Positions 6,313 to 8,377 of a stretch of 8,377 nucleotides of DNA are shown here, in pieces. Source of the stretch: Pseudomonadota bacterium (GTDB lineage Bacteria; Pseudomonadota; Alphaproteobacteria; Acetobacterales; Acetobacteraceae); NCBI GenBank assembly GCA_021807465.1, contig JAKBCX010000045.1, positions 1-8,377 of the forward strand, read 5' to 3'. A program made the translations under genes and the position numbers. Positions within the stretch are counted from its first letter, which is position 1. Each line of letters begins with the position of its first letter. The notes under the pieces were generated by a model, which was not told the origin of the DNA, made no database searches, and worked only from the letters and a program-made list of their open reading frames with translations.

Positions 6313-6831
6313 TTAGATAAGGTCCTTTGGCACCACGTAGCGTTGCAGGCTGCAACCGCCGGGCCCCAGCTTGCGCCAGGGGGTGGTGACGAGGAATTCC
6401 GCCACGGCGGCGGTGGGAAAACCTTCCTCCAGGCGCTTACGGTCACGCTTGCCCGGCAAAGGGCCGGCTAAAGAGAGGGCACATTCATGCAGGCCCGGGT
6501 TATGGCCAATAACCATGGCGCTGCGCACGGTTTCCGGCAGCTCGCGCAAAATATCGCGAATTTGCCCTGCACTGGCCATGTAGAGCGCGGGCATGGCGTC
6601 GATATTCGGCCATTCCTCCCACACATTGGCGGCTTCCAACTGGGCCAGCGTGCCTTGGGTGCGGGCAGAGGTGGAGAGCAGCACGACTTCCGGCGCGAGT
6701 CCGGCCTTGCGCATTGCCAAGCCTATGGCGGTGGCGGCCGCACGCCCGGCATCGGTTAGCACGCGGTCATGATCTGACCCTTTGCCCTCGGGTACGGCCT
6801 TGGCGTGGCGGAGTAGAATCAACTGGTGCAT
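6313..6831 (-). CDS. SixA-type histidine phosphatase family protein
   Basis: The protein has 172 residues with the fold-defining features of the small histidine phosphatase (phosphoglycerate mutase-like) superfamily. The phospho-acceptor motif is LLRHAKA (residues 6-12, R8 and H9), followed by LTDAGR (25-30). A second arginine is R57 in STSARTQGT, and the second histidine is H110 in VIGHNPGLHE. The RHAKA form and short length fit SixA, which removes phosphate from histidine phosphotransfer domains; other substrates in this family cannot be excluded. It is divergent from the DUF6134 gene across 78 bases and is followed by gltA in the same direction. The ATG has only a weak ribosome site. Confidence 0.85.
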   Translation of the reverse strand: MHQLILLRHAKAVPEGKGSDHDRVLTDAGRAAATAIGLAMRKAGLAPEVVLLSTSARTQGTLAQLEAANVWEEWPNIDAMPALYMASAGQIRDILRELPETVRSAMVIGHNPGLHECALSLAGPLPGKRDRKRLEEGFPTAAVAEFLVTTPWRKLGPGGCSLQRYVVPKDLI

Positions 6832-6909
6832 GTGCTTATATCTTGAAGGCCTACGGCGCCTGCCGCCTCAGTGCAAGGGGTTGAGGCCATAAGGAAAGGA
6901 CGGGGTTTG

Positions 6910-7578
6910 ATGCAACGGCGCGGCTTGGTCCTGGGGGGTGTGGGAGGGGCCGCTGGAGCTGTGCTTCCGGCACAGGCACCGGCAGCCGCTTTGCCCGTGC
7001 CACCTTCTGGCGAGTTGCGTTTCCAGATTTTGCGCAACGGCACGCCGGTGGGAGAGCATCATCTTTACTTCACCCAAAGCGGCAACAGGCTGCGGGTGGA
7101 TCTGGCCGCGGCGTTGGTGGTGCGCATCGCCGGCATACCGGTGTTCCATTATCGGGCCAATGCGAGCGAGTATTGGGAAAGCAGGCGGTTTTGTGGCGTG
7201 TCCAGCAAGGTGAACCATAATGGCTCTATGCTGGAAGTGCTGGCTAGCCCGATTGCGGATGGGTTTGCCGTGGTAAGCACCAAGGCGGGAGACTACAACT
7301 ATACTGGCAGTCCACCTATGATGCCGTTGACCTATTGGAATAAGGCAATGCTGGAAGCGATGATCCTGAACATCGAAACCGGGCGGCATTATCCGGCTAT
7401 CGTCAAATCGCCTGGCTGGAATTACCTCACCTCAGCGGAAGGCGAACGGTTGCTGGCGCAGCGCTTCGACGTAACCGGAAAGCTGCACCTTTCGGTATGG
7501 TACGACCAGTACGGCCAATGGGCGGGACTGCAATTCTATGTGGATGGGGATGTGATGTTCCGTAAGTATGTCACATGA
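6910..7578 (+). CDS. DUF6134 family protein with Tat-type signal peptide
   Basis: This is a 222-residue exported protein of unknown function and the only plus-strand gene in the window. It opens with a twin-arginine signal: MQRRGLVLGG, a Gly/Ala-rich hydrophobic stretch, and likely cleavage near AQA or PAAA at residues 21-27. The mature part begins GELRFQILRNGTPVGEHHLYF. It contains alternating strands, a short helix-like YRANASEYW segment with one cysteine (C95), and ends with YDQYGQWAGLQFYVDGDVMF. This pattern resembles the DUF6134 family of proteobacterial periplasmic proteins, recognised from memory of the opening motif and length. ATG 6910 was chosen over an upstream GTG (6871) because it puts the arginine pair at the N-terminus and has AAGGAAAGGA upstream. 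It converges on the 95-residue gene. Confidence 0.75.
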   Translation: MQRRGLVLGGVGGAAGAVLPAQAPAAALPVPPSGELRFQILRNGTPVGEHHLYFTQSGNRLRVDLAAALVVRIAGIPVFHYRANASEYWESRRFCGVSSKVNHNGSMLEVLASPIADGFAVVSTKAGDYNYTGSPPMMPLTYWNKAMLEAMILNIETGRHYPAIVKSPGWNYLTSAEGERLLAQRFDVTGKLHLSVWYDQYGQWAGLQFYVDGDVMFRKYVT

Positions 7579-7582
7579 AGGG

Positions 7583-7609
7583 CGCACACTCTTAACTTAC
7601 GGTTGTGCG
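7583..7609. terminator. Weak inverted repeat between convergent genes
   Basis: CGCACA (7583-7588) and TGTGCG (7604-7609) can form a 6-base-pair stem with a 15-base loop in the 49-base space between the DUF6134 gene and the converging 95-residue gene. There is no T-run. The position suits a shared terminator, but the structure is weak. Confidence 0.25.
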
Positions 7610-7627
7610 GGCGGCGGGCTTATTGCC

Positions 7628-7915
7628 TCAGCTAAACTGCTTTTCGGGGTGGCGCAGGTGCCAGAGGCGTTCATGCGCGGCCACCAGACTCTCGATGCTT
7701 TTGCGGCGGTTGGCGTCTGGCGGAACCGTGCGGCGTGTGAGCATTGTTTCCAAAATTCTCAGGAGTTGCTCGGCGATTTCGTAATCGCCCTGATCGCAGG
7801 CATGGTGAAAAGCGAGTAGGATTTTATCTGACAGGCGGCGGGTATAGCGAGGCGCTCCGCCCGTGGAGCGGGCAGAGGCTTCCGTGCTGTCTTCAGTATC
7901 TGTCGTGCCGGCCAT
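7628..7915 (-). CDS. Conserved hypothetical 95-residue protein next to nrdB
   Basis: A small cytosolic protein without a signal peptide or membrane segment. Residues 1-20 are a low-complexity Ser/Thr/Glu-rich tail. Residues 22-60 (PRYTRRLSDKILLAFHHACD and onward) look like two amphipathic helices in a helical-hairpin or TPR-like style. A basic link, TRRTVPPDANRRKSIE, leads to a final helix ending in ERLWHLRHPE. I recall very similar small proteins in Rhodospirillales; no function is known to me. It lies downstream of nrdB in the same direction but 216 bases away, with its own candidate promoter. Coding is supported by the codon pattern, the long frame and the similarity. Confidence 0.75.
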   Translation of the reverse strand: MAGTTDTEDSTEASARSTGGAPRYTRRLSDKILLAFHHACDQGDYEIAEQLLRILETMLTRRTVPPDANRRKSIESLVAAHERLWHLRHPEKQFS

Positions 7916-7942
7916 CTGCAGAAATCCGTGAGAATGTTAGTG

Positions 7943-7970
7943 TATATATAGAGAGAATTTTCCCTGTTAC
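7943..7970 (-). promoter_or_regulatory. Candidate promoter of the 95-residue gene
   Basis: On the minus strand GTAACA (7970-7965) and TATATA (7948-7943) are separated by 16 bases. A start about 20 bases before the ATG at 7915 would follow. The AT-rich -10 stands out in an otherwise GC-rich region. This is a motif match only. Confidence 0.4.
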
Positions 7971-8028
7971 CGCATTTCAAAAGACTTATTAGACGGTTTG
8001 TCAAGGAATATTGGTAGATATTTAGTTA

Positions 8029-8052
8029 GTGAAACTAAGCGTGTGACTAAGC
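8029..8052. repeat. Tandem 12-base repeat in the nrdB downstream spacer
   Basis: GTGAAACTAAGC (8029-8040) is followed directly by GTGTGACTAAGC (8041-8052); they agree at 10 of 12 bases. Its role is unknown. The rest of the 7916-8131 spacer is AT-rich and shows no coding frame with support. Confidence 0.5.
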
Positions 8053-8066
8053 CCCGGCAAACAATG

Positions 8067-8101
8067 AAAAAACAACCTCCGCGAGAATTTTGGGGGGTGG
8101 T
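8067..8101 (-). terminator. Possible nrdB terminator (imperfect stem plus T-run)
   Basis: On the minus strand an imperfect stem pairs 8101-8093 with 8080-8072 (7 of 9 pairs) and runs straight into six T bases (8072-8067). It lies about 30 bases after the nrdB stop. The mismatches make it uncertain. Confidence 0.35.
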
Positions 8102-8131
8102 GTCAAGTTAATTAACATTTATGAGGTGGCC

Positions 8132-8377
8132 TTATAATGTGGCTGGGCCGGCGTCCTGGGCCAAATCGGCAAAGGCGTCCTCCCAACTGCCGGTAGTGGA
8201 AGCCTTGCTGTATTCGGTGGAGCGGTTTTCAAAGAAATTGGCGTGCTCCACTGCGTTCAGCATCTCATCGAGCCAGGGCAGCGGGTTCTTTTCCACATGA
8301 AAAAGCGGGTTGAGACTGAGCTGGCCGAGCCTGCGGTCGGCAATGTAGCGGATGTAGGTTTTCACCTGCTCGGCGGT
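8132..8377 (-). CDS. nrdB: Ribonucleoside-diphosphate reductase, beta subunit (C-terminal part)
   Basis: The last 81 residues and stop codon of the small, radical-bearing subunit of the aerobic (class I) ribonucleotide reductase, which makes deoxynucleotides from ribonucleoside diphosphates. The start lies beyond the right edge. The visible piece holds the conserved C-terminal helices: YIRYIADRRLGQL, then EKNPLPWLDEMLNAVEHANF, FENRSTEYSKA and GSWEDAF. These are typical of alphaproteobacterial NrdB. The iron ligands and tyrosyl radical site lie upstream and cannot be checked. The extreme C-terminus, which normally binds the alpha subunit, is the tail DLAQDAGPATL. Confidence 0.92.
   Translation of the reverse strand, partial: TAEQVKTYIRYIADRRLGQLSLNPLFHVEKNPLPWLDEMLNAVEHANFFENRSTEYSKASTTGSWEDAFADLAQDAGPATL

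Noticed and set aside
6836..6841. TATAAG just upstream of the phosphatase ATG as a -10 element
   Set aside because: It is only three bases from the ATG and no -35 at proper spacing is visible, so a promoter cannot be supported.
6871..6909. Upstream GTG start adding 13 residues to the DUF6134 protein
   Set aside because: It would bury the twin-arginine pair behind an extra segment, and the ATG at 6910 has a better ribosome site.
7941..7956. NrdR-box-like sequence near nrdB
   Set aside because: The TATATA core matches, but the outer half-sites are not complementary and it lies downstream, not upstream, of nrdB; a -10 element is a simpler reading.
8103..8120. TTAATTAA palindrome after nrdB as a regulatory site
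   Set aside because: A short AT palindrome in an AT-rich spacer is expected by chance, and nothing around it gives support.
1..8377. Search for tRNA, rRNA, CRISPR, insertion sequence or prophage features
   Set aside because: No cloverleaf, spaced direct-repeat array, transposase motif or terminal inverted repeats with target duplication were seen.

Overview
The window is a dense, GC-rich bacterial chromosome segment. Gene content and protein similarity point to an alphaproteobacterium, probably Rhodospirillales or Acetobacterales-like. The main clues are type II citrate synthase, PurC followed by PurS with an ATGA overlap, and a short conserved protein beside an aerobic NrdB. I cannot name a genus. 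Every gene is on the minus strand except one Tat-exported DUF6134 protein. No gap between genes exceeds about 220 bases, and I see no rRNA, tRNA, CRISPR array, insertion sequence or prophage.

Reading in the direction of transcription, from the right edge leftwards: the C-terminal 81 codons of nrdB (8132-8377); a 216-base gap with a possible nrdB terminator, a 12-base tandem repeat and a possible promoter; and a 95-residue conserved hypothetical gene (7628-7915). It converges on the only plus-strand gene (6910-7578, DUF6134, Tat signal). Divergent from that is a SixA-type histidine phosphatase (6313-6831), then gltA (4860-6173) with a GC-rich leader hairpin. Behind gltA lies a 172-base spacer containing three hairpins. 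It leads into an RCK-domain ion channel with an unusual filter, TVGYNE (3674-4687).

An ArsR-type regulator (3309-3635) and an Old Yellow Enzyme flavoprotein (2239-3297) follow as a tight two-gene unit. A strong inverted repeat spans the regulator's start codon, so the unit looks like a self-regulated electrophile-response module. Last is purC-purS (1103-2106), followed after 27 bases by an E. coli Kch-type potassium channel that runs off the left edge. In many relatives purQ and purL follow purS; here a channel gene takes that place.

Most of the window is housekeeping: purine synthesis, TCA cycle entry and deoxynucleotide synthesis. I do not see a convincing wholly new multi-gene system. The points most worth a second look are the TVGYNE channel, the hairpin cluster between gltA and that channel, the ArsR operator overlapping its own start codon, and the purS-kch junction.
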